DNA of 64,000 nt from CAZWRN01 sp964636275 (GCA_964636275.1 CAZWRN010000003.1:1-64000); one strand, 5' to 3'; counted from the stretch's first letter, positions 42,501-49,908 are shown. Translations and numbers: made by a program. The notes: generated by a model from the sequence alone, not told the origin.

Positions 42501-42911
42501 TGGTAAGTCGCCAACTGCATCCACTGCCGACTGCACATCTGATTTAGCTTTATCAGCATCATATCCAGATTCAAATTCGATTTGAACTACAGATGCAGAT
42601 TCACGAGATGTTGAAGTTACCGTCTTTACTCCATCTACACCTCTCACTGCATCCTCTACCGGTACAGTGATCAGTGATTCAATATCAGCTGGATTTGCTC
42701 CCGGTAATACAGTGGAAATAATAACAATCGGTATCTTAATTTCTGGATTGAGGGTTCGCGGTAGAGCAAAGTAGGCCTGGGTACCAAAAGCAATAACACC
42801 CAAGACGATTAATACCAAAAATCGGAGGTTGGTTAGATAACTGGCAACCCACCCAGCTAGCAACCTTGGATCAAATTTGAGTTTGCTTAAATACGTTGAT
42901 GCAGTATCCAT
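39588..42911 (-). CDS. RND-family efflux transporter (AcrB/HAE1-like)
   Basis: 1107 aa with the RND layout: TM1 near 30-50, a large loop, TM2-6, a second loop, TM7-12. The proton-relay aspartates are in SLGLLVDDAIVVISAM (TM4). VIISTVLPGANPADIESLITVPVEDAVRGV and IALTSVCTIAGLIPITI are family signatures. It exports substrates using the proton gradient. The adaptor gene upstream forms the pair. An outer-membrane channel gene is not seen here, so a two-component form is likely. About 60 aa of extra sequence lies in the TM6-TM7 region. Confidence 0.92.
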   Translation of the reverse strand: MDTASTYLSKLKFDPRLLAGWVASYLTNLRFLVLIVLGVIAFGTQAYFALPRTLNPEIKIPIVIISTVLPGANPADIESLITVPVEDAVRGVDGVKTVTSTSRESASVVQIEFESGYDADKAKSDVQSAVDAVGDLPEDALDPNVQKLDFENQPIWTFSLAGAKDRGSLIRFSRDLQKELEDLASIDNVEITGLDEQEVQIVVKPTAITTYGVNPQVLMGAIKSSISSYPAGNVKTDNSIFSLTIDPAVSSIDQLRETKVNLDGQVVSLVEIAEIREISKPDQTESFLLHDHEVSSAVTFSVYRVSGVNFDVANKEAEEKVKEKLAHSGNGFQVFTIVNTAEQVDESFDHLQRDITIVITLVFIVLLLFLGIRQAFVSMLSIPLTFLITFVVMQFTGIALSFLATFSLLLSLGLLVDDAIVVISAMTAYYRSGKFTPLQTGLLVWKDFWVAILTTTITTVWAFIPLLLSTGIIGEFIKPIPIIVSATLIASIFVALFIILPLMIFLLKPQIPFRVVVLTRVLLLLGIVAGFYFLIPKGTLLVPQLIVLVAFVLIVYLVRDALLGALTKGFLRSPGAKARLSQVMDNGLISFHGIERSYNKLIHRILVSKKARRNTIIMVVIFSLFSYALVPLGLVKSEFFPGSDENTIYVSVELPSGTNIQTAKQEALGLLERFKSTPAMETVTLELGRGYGADFGGPSGSGANSFLYSVALYEERDQTSAEIAQHLRNNFADYTKGTLSVQEISGGPPAGADLQIKLFGPDLKTLDQYANSIQDYLSQQAGVNNINKSIKPGTSKLTFVPDRAKLAENNITVDQLGFWLRLYASGFEADELKFSGDQDLTEDVTIRLGSGTQTVEDITTLVIPTQTGGTVHLSALGKLELATNPTLITREDGKRTISVSAGVQEGYVLADINTKLEEYANSLNLPTGYGWATGGVNEENQESVNSILRAMILSFLLIIITMVLQFKSFRRALIVMLVIPLSISGVFIIFAMAQIPLSFPALIGILALFGIVVKNSILVVDKILINQESGMEFSESVADAAASRLEPIALTSVCTIAGLIPITISDPLWRGLGGAIIAGLTFSGTIMLFFIPVVYYLIFAPKAPARK

Positions 42912-42920
42912 ATGTTTAAA

Positions 42921-43036
42921 AAATTCGAAATCCTAACTTCTAAATTCGAAACAATATCTAAATTCAAAATTAAAAACCTTTTGTCTTGATTTATTATTTC
43001 TAATTTTTCGGATTTCGTGATTCTAATTTCGAATTT
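42921..43036 (-). repeat. Long imperfect hairpin between the adaptor and RND genes
   Basis: The left half holds AAATTCGAAATCCTAACTTC and AAATTCGAAACAATATC, the right half TTCGGATTTCGTGATTC and TAATTTCGAATTT. The halves pair imperfectly over about 50 bp with a short loop near 42979. It spans almost the whole junction within one operon. Confidence 0.7.
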
Positions 43037-43040
43037 ATAC

Positions 43041-44501
43041 TTAAGGTTTTACTTGTACTTGATCTCCTTCAACCACAGTTCGAGATAAAATCACTTCATC
43101 ATTGGCTCCGATCCCATCGGTTACTGCTACAAAACGACCCTGTACTTGTCCCAACTGGATTTTTCTAGATTTAGCTTTACCTTCACTAACAATATAAATC
43201 ACGGACTCATCCTGAGTCTGAAAAATAGCATCAAGTGGGATAAATGGCACCACTGAGTTTGTATCTGGAGCACCAACTGGAATATCAATTTGAACAAATG
43301 ATTTATCAGTAAAAAGCTCTTTATATTCATCACCCAATACATATAACACTGAATACATTTGGCCGTTTGTGGCTTCAGAGGAAACATAGTATGGAGCCAA
43401 ATCCAAAGTCTTTTCACCAATATGAATAGTGGATTTTTCAAATTTCGAAATATTTTTAGCTGTTGATGCAGGCACCAAGGCATTTAAAACAATATCATCA
43501 GTGGTTTGATTTAAAGTAGCTAAGACGGTTCCAGGATTTACCGATTCTCCTACTCGAACATGAATTCGCTCAATAGTAGCGGCAAAAGGAGCCGCCGGAT
43601 ACATTTGAGCTTCAGTAATTTGCGACGCTAAGAGAGACAGATTGGAGATTTGTCTATTTGCCTCTAAAGATTTTTCTTGGATATCTAGATTTTTTAAAGT
43701 AATTTCCCTTCCCAAATCAGACAATTGAGCTGGTGGTCGATCAGAAGCTGATTGATATTCAGCTTGACGAATTCCCTGTTTCAACTGATTGATAGCACCT
43801 AAAAATTGAGCTTTTTGACCATTTAAACTAGCCTGAGCGGAACCAGTTGATTGCGAAATCTGTGCATCCAGAGAAGCTAACAAAGACTCATTTAAATCCA
43901 GCAAAGACCGAGATTCTTCTAAAGACCTGTTGGCAATATCACGAAGCTGATCAGCATTAGCATCGGTTCTTTCAGCAACTTCTCTTTGTTTTGAGATTAG
44001 ATCTTTCTGAGTATCATATGTTTGATTGGAAAGATTATTTTGTGTCTGAGCAATTTGTCTGGCCACTGACAAAGCGTTTCCACCTTGGTAATTTGAGGCT
44101 AAACCGATCAGATTTTGACCTTTGCTGACAACATCTCCTTCAATTACATTGATATATGAAACAATACCAGGCATCTGGGCTACTACTTTAATCACTCCAC
44201 TTTTTTCAACCTGAGCCTGTGTAGAGATTTTTGGTGAAGAACCTATTTTGAAAGTTTGAACAGATTTAACAGTCGCCTGTTTTGGTTGCTCTGTAGGTTT
44301 GGCTTTAAAAACAGTACTTCCTAACACAATCAAAGCTAATAAAATGATAAGTGATAAAAGAAAACTAACAAATGGACGCCTGGAAATAAATTTTGAAATT
44401 CTTTGAACACTTTTCTTACCCAAATAACCAATTCTGGAAAAAAAAGTTTTTACTTTAAGTAAGGATTGATTCATTGATAATTGTTTGTTTGAATTTGCCA
44501 T
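43041..44501 (-). CDS. RND adaptor / HlyD-family membrane fusion protein
   Basis: 486 aa. A basic N-terminus, one membrane helix (about 47-68), then a biotinyl-lipoyl half motif (VVAQMPGIVSYINVIEGDVVSKGQNL), a long Gln/Ser/Ala-rich coiled coil (about 140-290), the second lipoyl half (APFAATIERIHVRVGESVNPGTVL) and beta-barrel and membrane-proximal domains. This order is standard for adaptors of RND pumps. First gene of an operon with the RND transporter and Cys-rich repeat protein. Confidence 0.9.
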   Translation of the reverse strand: MANSNKQLSMNQSLLKVKTFFSRIGYLGKKSVQRISKFISRRPFVSFLLSLIILLALIVLGSTVFKAKPTEQPKQATVKSVQTFKIGSSPKISTQAQVEKSGVIKVVAQMPGIVSYINVIEGDVVSKGQNLIGLASNYQGGNALSVARQIAQTQNNLSNQTYDTQKDLISKQREVAERTDANADQLRDIANRSLEESRSLLDLNESLLASLDAQISQSTGSAQASLNGQKAQFLGAINQLKQGIRQAEYQSASDRPPAQLSDLGREITLKNLDIQEKSLEANRQISNLSLLASQITEAQMYPAAPFAATIERIHVRVGESVNPGTVLATLNQTTDDIVLNALVPASTAKNISKFEKSTIHIGEKTLDLAPYYVSSEATNGQMYSVLYVLGDEYKELFTDKSFVQIDIPVGAPDTNSVVPFIPLDAIFQTQDESVIYIVSEGKAKSRKIQLGQVQGRFVAVTDGIGANDEVILSRTVVEGDQVQVKP

Positions 44502-44510
44502 ATTTTGAAA

Positions 44511-44538
44511 ATTGTATAGAACGACAGACTTTATACAA
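44511..44538 (-). promoter_or_regulatory. Promoter of the adaptor-RND operon
   Basis: TTGTAT (44533-44538), 16-nt spacer, TACAAT (44511-44516), then 9 nt to the ATG at 44501. Confidence 0.5.
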
Positions 44539-44624
44539 TATTTTGTACCACGTCAAGATAGAAGAGCCAGTATATATTATTATAGGTCCAAAGTCAATCT
44601 CAGTTGTCTTCATTTACGGATCTA

Positions 44625-44653
44625 TTGCGCCTCAGACTCATTTTTACTACAAT
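44625..44653 (+). promoter_or_regulatory. Promoter of the ATP synthase operon, nearly leaderless
   Basis: TTGCGC (44625-44630), 17-nt spacer, TACAAT (44648-44653), then 9 nt to the ATG of atpB at 44663. Confidence 0.6.
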
Positions 44654-44662
44654 TACCGCGTT

Positions 44663-45577
44663 ATGGACGTCCATGCTACAAAAACAAATATTGATCACAA
44701 TGTACCCAGTGATCTCTCAGAACAAATAATTCAAGAAGAACATACTATTGAAAACAATCAACATGCAGCTTCTACTGAAGGTCATCCGACAGGAACTACC
44801 GAACATGCTGTCGAAGGAGGCCATGGTGAAGGAGGCTCTTCACATATCGTTTTAGCTCCTGAAACATTGGGATATCTTGGACCTTTGCCAGTTACAAACA
44901 CTTTACTTGTATCATGGATCGTAATGGCTATTTTGATCGCTTTAAGTATTGCTGCCACCAGAAAAACAGCCTTAGTCCCTGTTTCCCGGCTTCAAGGGAT
45001 GTTTGAAATAGTGATTGATGCTGTTTATACCTTAGCCAAAGATTTAGCAGCCGATAAGGCCAAAGTTTTCTTTCCTATTGCACTGACTTTCTTTCTATTC
45101 ATTTTTACAGCCAATTTATTAGGGCTTTTTCCAGGATTTGCCACCATTGGATTCAACCGAGTTGAAGAAGGTCATACCGTCTGGATTCCACTTCTGCGTT
45201 CTATGGGATCAGATCTAAATATGACTTTAGGTCTAGCTTTAGTATCAGCTGGACTCACACACTACTACGCAGTTAAATACCTTGGTGTTGGTGGCTATCT
45301 CAAAAAATGGTTTTCTCTCAATCCAATAATGCTTTTTGTGGGAGTTTTAGAGCTAGTTTCCGAAGTTACAAAGGTAGTCTCGCTTTCTTTCAGACTTTTT
45401 GGTAACATATTCGCCGGAGAGGTAGTATTAGCCACCATCTCAGGATTACTGGCCTTTATTGCTCCTCTACCGTTTTATTTTCTGGAATTAATTGTTGCAT
45501 TTGTTCAGGCAGCTGTGTTTATGATGCTAACACTAGTATTTATGGCTTTACTGTCTGAAAAACACGAAGCACACTAG
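44663..45577 (+). CDS. atpB: ATP synthase F0 subunit a
   Basis: Stator subunit forming the ion half-channels. The essential Arg is in VSLSFRLFGNIFAGEVV, and SLNPIMLFVGVLELVSEV precedes it. About six membrane helices. I chose this ATG because of the promoter directly upstream; the frame from 44474 has no support. The 60 residues before the first helix are unusual: acidic and with about ten His (EEHTIENNQH, EGHPTGTTEH, GGHGEGG), located outside the membrane. 304 aa. Confidence 0.93.
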   Translation: MDVHATKTNIDHNVPSDLSEQIIQEEHTIENNQHAASTEGHPTGTTEHAVEGGHGEGGSSHIVLAPETLGYLGPLPVTNTLLVSWIVMAILIALSIAATRKTALVPVSRLQGMFEIVIDAVYTLAKDLAADKAKVFFPIALTFFLFIFTANLLGLFPGFATIGFNRVEEGHTVWIPLLRSMGSDLNMTLGLALVSAGLTHYYAVKYLGVGGYLKKWFSLNPIMLFVGVLELVSEVTKVVSLSFRLFGNIFAGEVVLATISGLLAFIAPLPFYFLELIVAFVQAAVFMMLTLVFMALLSEKHEAH

Positions 45578-45596
45578 TAAATAAGCACGAAGCACT

Positions 45597-45703
45597 AATT
45601 TCGAAGCACGAAATAAATTCGAAATCAAAAAAATTAAATTTAAAACTTTTAATTTTATATTTTGAATTTGTTTCGAATTTCGAGATTCGAATTTCGAATT
45701 TAT
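45597..45703 (+). repeat. Long imperfect hairpin before atpE
   Basis: Left half AATTTCGAAGCACGAAATAA and AATTCGAAATC, right half TTTCGAATTTCGAGATTCG and AATTTCGAATTT, pairing imperfectly over about 50 bp. It ends 7 nt before the strong ribosome-binding site of atpE. Confidence 0.7.
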
Positions 45704-45707
45704 AAAG

Positions 45708-45714
45708 AAAGGAG
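45708..45714 (+). promoter_or_regulatory. Strong ribosome-binding site of atpE
   Basis: AAAGGAG, 7 nt before the ATG at 45722. The neighbouring atp genes lack it, which fits the need for many c subunits per complex. Confidence 0.75.
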
Positions 45715-45721
45715 TTAATAA

Positions 45722-45922
45722 ATGGAACTTAATGCTTCATTTACTATTGCTATTGGTGGTATTGCACCAGCTTTGGCAATCGGTTTAATTGGTATGAAAG
45801 CTATGGACGCCATCGGACGCAATCCTGATGCGCAGTCTAAAGTTCTGCCAGCGATGCTTTTGGGCATGGCTTTTGCAGAAGCTATTGCGATTTACGCTTT
45901 AGTTATCGCTTTCACCATGTAA
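45722..45922 (+). CDS. atpE: ATP synthase F0 subunit c
   Basis: 66-aa hairpin of two membrane helices joined by the polar loop AIGRNPDAQSKV. The ion-binding Glu is in GMAFAEAIAIYAL. Residues known to ligate Na+ in the Ilyobacter c-ring (Gln32, Ser66) are Ile and Ala here, so proton coupling is more likely. It is short at the C-terminus compared with 70-80 aa relatives. Confidence 0.94.
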   Translation: MELNASFTIAIGGIAPALAIGLIGMKAMDAIGRNPDAQSKVLPAMLLGMAFAEAIAIYALVIAFTM

Positions 45923-46012
45923 TTCGCTACACAAAAATGGTCATTCTGGTGAGTAGTAGCGGCTCCAGATGTAAATCTGAAATCCAGGATGGCTTAGTTT
46001 CAAAAATTTAAC

Positions 46013-46501
46013 GTGGATAAATTTATTAGTGATTTTGGGATTCAGCCCATTCTACTTCTAGCACAGATCGTCAATTTTGCGATCTTACTTTTCTTGCTCA
46101 AAAAGTTTCTTTATGGCCCAATCATTAAAGTATTAGACAAAAGACGTGACACTATTGAGGAAAGTCTCAAAAACGCTGAAGAAATCGAACTAAAACTTGC
46201 AAAAACTGAGGAAGAATACCAAAAAAGAATTGATAAAGCATCTAAAGAATCTCGCGATATGATTGAAGAAACATCCAAAGCCACTCAGCACATGATGGCT
46301 GATGCCAAAGCTCAGGCAACTCTGGAAATGCAGGATATTTTAAAAAAGGGTCAAGAGTCTATTCAAATGGAAAGACAAAAAATGCAACAAGAGATGCGTT
46401 CTGAACTCACTCAATTAGTTATCAATACACTCGAACAAGTCACTGGTAAAGTAGTATCGAAAAAAGATCAGATCGATATTATTGAAAAAGCAGTTAAATA
46501 A
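46013..46501 (+). CDS. atpF: ATP synthase F0 subunit b
   Basis: One N-terminal membrane helix (about 12-32, ILLLAQIVNFAILLFLLKKF), then YGPIIKVLDKRRDTIEESL and a long charged coiled coil to the end. 162 aa, GTG start. Peripheral stalk subunit. The 90 bases upstream hold no gene. Confidence 0.92.
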   Translation: MDKFISDFGIQPILLLAQIVNFAILLFLLKKFLYGPIIKVLDKRRDTIEESLKNAEEIELKLAKTEEEYQKRIDKASKESRDMIEETSKATQHMMADAKAQATLEMQDILKKGQESIQMERQKMQQEMRSELTQLVINTLEQVTGKVVSKKDQIDIIEKAVK

Positions 46502-46570
46502 GTGGCAAGTCGCCAGAGTCAAGTGACAAGGATTTTTTTAGTCACCCTAGACTCTTGACTCTAGTCACTT
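46501..46570 (+). repeat. Hairpin element between atpF and atpH (empty form)
   Basis: Left arm AAGTGGCAAGTCGCCAGAGTC and right arm GACTCTTGACTCTAGTCACTT pair imperfectly over nearly 30 bp around a T-rich loop. The words and the following CACTTGAAACTAAAT before the next start closely match the arms around the inserted gene at 49521-49883. Confidence 0.75.
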
Positions 46571-46583
46571 GAAACTAAATCTT

Positions 46584-46976
46584 ATGAAAAAAAATAAAAA
46601 ATTAGACAAAATCATCACTCAGGCCGTCCAGGCTTCTATCAAAAATGGAGCTATTGACCAGACCAAAGTAGCCCAATTTACAAAAAACTTTAAATCTTTC
46701 TCTCTCGAAGATGCTGTCTATAGTCTCAAAAAATACCAAAAAGGGCTGAAAAATTTTATCAGCCAACACACTATGACTATTTTTGCAGCTACTGAACTAC
46801 CTAAAGAAACTTTAACCAAGATTAAAAATTCATACAATTCTAATTCGAAATTAGAAGTTAGAAATTTGAAATTTCATTTAGACTCTTCCCTTTTGGCTGG
46901 GTTTAAGTTTAAAATTGGCGATGAAGTATATGACAGCTCTCTAAGGAGATCTCTAGAAAAGCTAAAGATCCAATAG
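46584..46976 (+). CDS. atpH: ATP synthase F1 subunit delta, shortened
   Basis: 130 aa against about 180 in the family. A short helical N-terminal part (about 1-80) is followed by a C-terminal domain ending LAGFKFKIGDEVYDSSLRRSLEKLK, the well-conserved end of AtpH. Between them is NSNSKLEVRNLKFHL, encoded by the same AATTCGAAATTAG-type words that form junction hairpins elsewhere. I use the ATG at 46584; an in-frame TTG at 46569 lies within the hairpin arm. Position between atpF and atpA confirms identity. Confidence 0.85.
   Translation: MKKNKKLDKIITQAVQASIKNGAIDQTKVAQFTKNFKSFSLEDAVYSLKKYQKGLKNFISQHTMTIFAATELPKETLTKIKNSYNSNSKLEVRNLKFHLDSSLLAGFKFKIGDEVYDSSLRRSLEKLKIQ
46836..46880 (+). repeat. 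Junction-type repeat inside atpH
   Basis: TCTAATTCGAAATTAGAAG and TTAGAAATTTGAAATTTCA are the same words as in the hairpins before atpA, rpsP and atpE, but here they are translated within atpH. Confidence 0.65.
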
Positions 46977-46994
46977 CTGTCAAAATTCTGATAA

Positions 46995-47061
46995 CTAATT
47001 TCTAAAATCTAAACAATTAAAATTTTAAAAGTTTAGGTATTTGGATTTATTTAGAAATTAG
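46995..47061 (+). repeat. Hairpin before atpA
   Basis: CTAATTTCTAAA (46995-47006) and TTTAGAAATTAG (47050-47061) pair perfectly over 12 bp; AATCTAAAC and GTTTAGGT extend the stem inside. It lies 28 nt before the atpA start. Confidence 0.75.
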
Positions 47062-47089
47062 AAATTCGGATTTAGAAATTTATAAATAT

Positions 47090-48577
47090 ATGGCAAATAT
47101 TATAGAAGATATTGAAAAAGATATTAAAAACCTGAAGCTAAAAGCTTCCAAGCAAAACGTGGGTACTGTCACTGAAGTTGGTGATGGTATCGCCCGTATT
47201 GAAGGACTTTCACAGGTCCAGGCTTCTGAATTACTAGACTTTGGCAAAGGAATTTTTGGTTTAGCCCTCAATTTAGAAGAATACAATGTTGGTGCTGTTA
47301 TCTTTGGTGATTACACCCAGGTAAAAGAAGGTCAGCAAGTCACCACAACCGGAAGAATTTTGGAAGTTCCAGTTGGTGATGAGCTGATTGGCCGAGTTGT
47401 TGACCCGCTTGGTCAGCCTCTTGATGGCAAAGGTCCTATTAAAACCAAAAAAATGTATCCAGTTGAAAAAATTGCTCCTGGTGTGATTACCCGAAAATCA
47501 GTCACTGTACCTCTCCAAACTGGTATTAAAGCAATTGACGGCATGATTCCAGTCGGACGAGGCCAGCGAGAACTGATCATTGGGGATAGAAATACCGGTA
47601 AAACAACTATTGCTGTAGATACTATCATCAATCAGAAAGATGTGATCTGTATTTATGTGGCAATTGGTCAAAAAGTCTCCAAAATTGCTCAAATCGTAGC
47701 TAAACTAGAAGAAACTGGTGCAATGAAACATACCGTTGTAGTCCTAGCATCTGCTTCAGATCCAGCACCTTTGCAATTTTTGGCTCCTTACTCTGGTACT
47801 TCAATGGGCGAATACTTCATGGATCAAGGCCAAGATGCTTTGATTATTTATGACGATTTATCCAAACACGCCAATGCCTACAGACAGATGTCTCTGCTTC
47901 TCAGACGCCCTTCCGGACGTGAAGCTTACCCAGGTGACGTTTTTTACCTGCACTCTCGACTTTTGGAAAGATCAGCTCGACTAAATGAAGATTATGGCGG
48001 TGGTTCACTCACAGCTTTGCCAGTGATTGAAACCCAAGCTGGTGATATTTCAGCTTATATCCCCACCAATGTGATCTCCATTACCGATGGTCAGATCTTT
48101 TTAGAGCCGGATCTCTTTTTTGCCGGCGTCAGACCAGCTATTAGTGTCGGTCTGTCAGTTTCTCGTGTCGGTGGATCAGCTCAAACCAAAGCGATGAAGT
48201 CTGTAGCTGGTAAATTAAAGCTGGAACTGGCTCAGTATCGTTCGTTGCAAGCTTTTGCTCAGTTTTCATCTGATCTTGATCCGCAAACCAGAGCTCAGCT
48301 CGAACGAGGAAAAAGAATGTCCGAGCTCCTCAAACAACCAGCTTATTCCCCTATGCCAATGGAAGAGCAAGTAGTTGTCTTCTGGGCTGCTACCAATGGC
48401 TATTTGGACAATATCCCAGTTGAAAAAGTTCGCGATTTTGAAGTCCGACTTCTCCAAGACATGAAAGCCAGATACAAAAAAGTCATTTCTGAGATTGCAG
48501 AAAAAAAGGTTCTGGATGAAAAACTAACTAAGGAATTGGAGAAAATCCTTAAAGACTTCACCAAGTCCTTCAAATAA
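47090..48577 (+). CDS. atpA: ATP synthase F1 subunit alpha
   Basis: 495 aa, complete. Non-catalytic nucleotide-binding subunit: VGDGIARIEGLSQVQASELLDF, P-loop GDRNTGKTTIAVDT, YDDLSKHANAYRQMSLLLRRPSGREAYPGDVFYLHSRLLERSA (positions about 258-300 include the Walker B Asp), and the alpha signature PAISVGLSVSRVGGSAQ. Followed by atpG after 4 nt. Confidence 0.97.
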   Translation: MANIIEDIEKDIKNLKLKASKQNVGTVTEVGDGIARIEGLSQVQASELLDFGKGIFGLALNLEEYNVGAVIFGDYTQVKEGQQVTTTGRILEVPVGDELIGRVVDPLGQPLDGKGPIKTKKMYPVEKIAPGVITRKSVTVPLQTGIKAIDGMIPVGRGQRELIIGDRNTGKTTIAVDTIINQKDVICIYVAIGQKVSKIAQIVAKLEETGAMKHTVVVLASASDPAPLQFLAPYSGTSMGEYFMDQGQDALIIYDDLSKHANAYRQMSLLLRRPSGREAYPGDVFYLHSRLLERSARLNEDYGGGSLTALPVIETQAGDISAYIPTNVISITDGQIFLEPDLFFAGVRPAISVGLSVSRVGGSAQTKAMKSVAGKLKLELAQYRSLQAFAQFSSDLDPQTRAQLERGKRMSELLKQPAYSPMPMEEQVVVFWAATNGYLDNIPVEKVRDFEVRLLQDMKARYKKVISEIAEKKVLDEKLTKELEKILKDFTKSFK

Positions 48578-48581
48578 ACTC

Positions 48582-49484
48582 ATGCCTAATACCAGAGAAC
48601 TCAGACGACGGATCAGATCTGTCAAAAATACCGCTCAGATCACCAAAGCGATGCAAATGGTCGCTGCTACCAAGATGCGCAAAGCCCAAAACCAAGCTAT
48701 GGCCGGTCGACCTTACAATTTGACACTTAATGAAGCCATGACTCTTCTATTACCCAAACTTAAAGACAACAACCATCCACTTCTCAAAGAGCAAACAAAA
48801 GGCAATTCAGCAGTGTTACTCCTTTCAACTGACAAAGCTCTTTGTGGTTCTTTGAATACCAATTTATTTAGAGCGACTCTCAATTTTATGAAAGATCAAA
48901 AAAATAATGTTTTTTACACTCTTGGTAAAAAAGGTCGACAGTTTTGCGTCAGGTCTGGCTATGATCTAGCTGCAGATTTTGAAAATTCGGACTTAGTCAC
49001 CTTTAGAACAGCTTCACAAATTGCTAGACTCGTCACCAAGAGCTTTTTGTCCGGTGAAATAAAAGAGCTTTATATTGTCTACCCGGATTTTGTCTCAGCT
49101 CTCAGACAGGAGCCCAAAATCGTTCGTATTTTACCGGTCGATTTTCAAAACTTAGTTCAAACGCTTACTCCAGAGTTAGCTAACAAAAGTCGTCAGTCGT
49201 CAGTCGTCAGTCATCAGCAAAACAACTCCGAGTTTCTGTTTGAACCCTCCATTGATGAACTACTGGATTTCATCTTAAACCACTTTGTTCAGGTCAAAAT
49301 ATTCCAGGCTATGATGGAAACCAAAGCCTCTGAACACTCAGCTAGGATGATCGCCATGCAAAATGCGACAGATAATGCAAAGGAGCTTGTATCTGACCTC
49401 ACTCTTGCGTATAATCAGACACGACAGGCTGCAATTACCAGTGAATTGTTAGAAATAACATCAGCCCAAGCAGCGTTAGAATAG
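48582..49484 (+). CDS. atpG: ATP synthase F1 subunit gamma
   Basis: Central rotor shaft. N-terminal helix RELRRRIRSVKNTAQITKAM with VAATKMRKAQ and the C-terminal helix KASEHSARMIAMQNATDNAKEL are typical. 300 aa. Around residues 203-213 is an insertion containing SRQSSVVSHQ, encoded by tandem CAGTCGT units, identical over 25 bp to a stretch in recG. It falls in the surface domain between the two long helices, where insertions are tolerated. Confidence 0.95.
   Translation: MPNTRELRRRIRSVKNTAQITKAMQMVAATKMRKAQNQAMAGRPYNLTLNEAMTLLLPKLKDNNHPLLKEQTKGNSAVLLLSTDKALCGSLNTNLFRATLNFMKDQKNNVFYTLGKKGRQFCVRSGYDLAADFENSDLVTFRTASQIARLVTKSFLSGEIKELYIVYPDFVSALRQEPKIVRILPVDFQNLVQTLTPELANKSRQSSVVSHQQNNSEFLFEPSIDELLDFILNHFVQVKIFQAMMETKASEHSARMIAMQNATDNAKELVSDLTLAYNQTRQAAITSELLEITSAQAALE
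49194..49218 (+). repeat. 25-bp repeat copy inside atpG
   Basis: Identical to the minus strand of 35131-35155. One further CAGTCGT-like unit precedes it in atpG. Confidence 0.85.
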
Positions 49485-49897
49485 AGTCAAGTCGCAAGGA
49501 TCAAGAGTCAAGGATAAGGGATGAGAAATAACCAAGGGTACAGGACATTAATTGCTTGGCAGTTAGCGAATAAATTAGCTCATTTGGTTTATGACATAAC
49601 AGCAGATTTTCCGAAATCTGAAATATATGGCTTAACATCTCAAATGAGAAGATCTGTACTATCTATTGGCGCAAATATTGCAGAAGGATATAGTAGACAG
49701 AGTTTAAAAGACCGTGGACATTTTTATCAGATAGCTACGGGATCTTTAACTGAGTTAGAATTTTTTATAGATTTTGCATTTGAGCGAAATATGCTTAATA
49801 AAAAAATTTATGAAGAAATTGTTATCTTACAAGAAGAATGTGCAAAAGTCTTGAATGGATTATCAAAATCCACTAGACTCTAGACTCTTGCCACTTA
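49484..49897 (+). mobile_element. Inverted-repeat-bounded insert carrying a four-helix-bundle gene
   Basis: Left arm 49484-49513 contains GTCAAGTCGCAAGGATCAAG and GAGTCAAGG; right arm 49871-49897 contains CTAGACTCTAGACTCTTGCC and ACTTA. The right arm's reverse complement (AAGTGGCAAGAGTCTAGAGTC) matches the left arm imperfectly. The gene 49521-49883 lies between them, and its last codons are inside the right arm. A related element without a gene is at 46501-46570. Nature as a mobile or intervening element is inferred. Confidence 0.55.
49521..49883 (+). CDS. Four-helix-bundle protein (S23 / 23S rRNA intervening-sequence family)
   Basis: 120 aa. LIAWQLANKLAHLVYDITADFP, SEIYGLTSQMRRSVLSIGANIAEGYSR and FYQIATGSLTELEFFIDFA are hallmarks of the S23/IVP four-helix-bundle family, whose members are known inside intervening sequences of 23S rRNA genes in Leptospira and Coxiella. 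Their molecular function is uncertain; related folds bind nucleic acid. Here it lies between atpG and atpD, on the same strand, within an inverted repeat. It is not a subunit of ATP synthase. Confidence 0.92.
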   Translation: MRNNQGYRTLIAWQLANKLAHLVYDITADFPKSEIYGLTSQMRRSVLSIGANIAEGYSRQSLKDRGHFYQIATGSLTELEFFIDFAFERNMLNKKIYEEIVILQEECAKVLNGLSKSTRL

Positions 49898-49908
49898 AAA
49901 CTAAATTT

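Noticed and set aside
44474..44662. Longer N-terminus for atpB
   Set aside because: It would overlap the divergent adaptor gene and include the atpB promoter; residues do not look like subunit a.
46501..46570. Rho-independent terminator between atpF and atpH
   Set aside because: The stem is long and imperfect, the T-run is in the loop rather than after the stem, and it lies inside an operon whose downstream genes are essential.
49484..49897. Classic IS element
   Set aside because: No transposase, and the flanking arms are imperfect and part of a wider family of hairpin words; no clear target-site duplication was found.
49855..49908. Longer N-terminus for atpD
   Set aside because: The extra residues come from the end of the inserted gene and the repeat arm; the ATG at 49909 gives the conserved beta-subunit start.
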